Of a stretch of 64,000 nt of DNA, positions 62,873-64,000 are shown piece after piece (the stretch's first letter is position 1; each line of letters begins with the position of its first letter). Both the position numbers and the translations under genes were made by a program. Source of the DNA: Tetranychus cinnabarinus (lineage: Eukaryota; Arthropoda; Arachnida; Trombidiformes; Tetranychidae); the NCBI GenBank assembly GCA_022266195.1, contig WHVY01000001.1:10230001-10294000 (forward strand), in the 5' to 3' direction. The notes beneath the pieces are model-generated. The model was not told where the DNA came from and did not search any database. It saw only the letters and a list, made by a program, of their open reading frames with translations.

Positions 62873-64000
62873 ATATCATAAGACAGGAAATGAATTCTGC
62901 CATTTGAAACCCACTAAATACTCCATGACAACATCCGGCATCGTCCAATGTACCATGACCATTGAAAACATGTAAACAAACCTAATACAGTTAACTTAAA
63001 TAGAATGAAATAAATTATCATTAAACAAATAAATATCAATTTAATGTTAACGTCCTAAAAGCTCATCAACAAATGAAAAATGATCCAACACGAGTCGCGA
63101 TCATGACCCAATCAACATAAAAACATTGCAAATGGTGAAATTAAACGCTCATCTGTTTTAGCTGCTGAGTTTTAACGCGAAAACATGAAGCTGGTGAATA
63201 TGTTTACATGTTGACTTAAGATTAACAATGAAAATACTCACTTTTTTGTTAAGATTCTGAACTTTTGATTATCAATTTTCTATTGTAATTAGCTCAGATT
63301 ACACCATGTTTAATAATAGCTCTACTTATCCAATTAACGTCGAGAAATCGGTACTCTGATCGGTGTCCTGTAAACTCGCCACATTTAAGCTTTAAAACAA
63401 ACAGAGAGTCAAACCCTTTTACAACTTTAAAGAAATCTCGCCACTAATTGTTACAGCTATGGCAAGTAAATTATCAATTTTGATTAAGAAATTCGTGTAC
63501 AAAGATCAAGCTCAAACTGAATTGATTCAATTCAATATCATTTTGGTAGCTTTGGTAGCTTTTGCATCGAGAATTCGCATGTGTATCGCATAATTGAATA
63601 CATTATAGCTTTTTTGTTGAATTTTTTGGCTGCTTAGCTTGCAACAGAACTATCCTGTAGGACATTTCTTTCAATGAATCGATAGAAGCACGATATCCAA
63701 CGAATCCAGCTTGAGCTTGATCTTTGAACACGAATTTCTTAATTAAAATTGATAATTTACTTGCCATAGCTGTAACAATTAGTGGCGAGATTTCTTTAAA
63801 GTTGTAAAAGGGTTTGACTCTCTGTTTGTTTAGAAGCTTAAATGTGGCGAGTTTACAGGGAACCCTCTGATCCGTTGTTGCTCAGTCAATGTCCATGTTA
63901 ACTAGATAATTAGATAAACAATATACAATTACACTGAAGATGGTCATTAGTGTTTGTAAATTTGTCCAGCAAAATATAAATAAAGAGGGACAGAATAAAT
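62873..64000. other. intergenic, no gene seen
   Basis: AT-rich; apart from the large inverted repeat at 63366-63861 I see no gene or element. Confidence 0.5.
63366..63861. repeat. long inverted repeat, ~150-bp arms
   Basis: Arms 63366-63515 and 63711-63861 are near-perfect reverse complements (e.g. CTCGCCACTAATTGTTACAG and its complement), with a ~195-bp spacer. A transcript would form a long hairpin. It may be a foldback transposon or an inverted duplication; no ORF. Confidence 0.9.

Noticed and set aside
1..64000. CRISPR arrays, bacterial operons, rRNA or tRNA genes
   Set aside because: None seen; the sequence has spliced genes and eukaryotic retroelements, and I found no tRNA-like cloverleaf by eye.

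Overview
The window is eukaryotic. It is AT-rich with very short introns (68, 70 and 73 bp where I can place them), LTR retrotransposons, TIR elements, and a head-to-tail array of divergent DEG/ENaC-type channel genes. Published work on the spider mite Tetranychus urticae describes a large DEG/ENaC expansion, and this window would fit a Tetranychus-like mite. The species call is inference, not proof.

Layout. (1) 1-14834: about 14.8 kb with no gene I can support, purine-rich on the + strand over long stretches. (2) 14835-17905: a 3.07-kb element with ~75-bp terminal inverted repeats. It carries two convergent genes: a spliced J-domain protein, and a protein with psq/CENP-B-type helix-turn-helix domains. 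No DDE transposase is visible. A short ACCGTT/AACGTT-type motif is scattered through the whole element. (3) 17951-44629: minus-strand array of single-exon ~480-490-aa DEG/ENaC-like genes. There are five intact members, one member split in two by a retrotransposon, and several relics. A small two-intron ligand-gated-channel-like pseudogene sits between members. (4) 25640-37102: an 11.46-kb Ty3/gypsy element (minus strand, LTRs identical by eye, 5-bp target duplication ATGAT) inserted in the middle of one channel gene. It has a 1892-aa Gag-Pol. In place of env it has a 784-aa ORF joining a RING/TRAF-like zinc-finger region to a DEDDh (REXO/ISG20-like) 3'-5' exonuclease domain. About 18 copies of a near-perfect palindrome (core GAGCSGCTC flanked by purine/pyrimidine arms) are spread through it. 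(5) 44630-51993: relics, including channel-gene fragments, a TA-flanked MITE with 32-bp TIRs, an F-box/LRR-like pseudogene and a TATCGATA foldback. (6) 51994-62872: a second, 10.88-kb gypsy element (plus strand, LTRs identical by eye, 4-bp duplication ATAT, env-bearing and errantivirus-like). Its pol is broken by two in-frame stops and a frameshift. Between env and the 3' LTR it holds an antisense gene block: an acidic protein whose N-terminus reads ARTKQT like the histone H3 tail, a C2HC zinc-finger protein, and an EEP (LINE-type) endonuclease domain with no reverse transcriptase. This element has its own dispersed palindrome, TGACTC-NTAYGAGTCA. (7) 62873-64000: no gene, but a ~150-bp-arm inverted repeat.

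Overall, the channel array is ordinary tandem-duplication biology, probably chemosensory, with a conserved upstream module. The unusual content is in the three mobile elements. Each carries non-canonical accessory proteins, and each has its own private family of short palindromic or motif repeats running through both coding and non-coding DNA.
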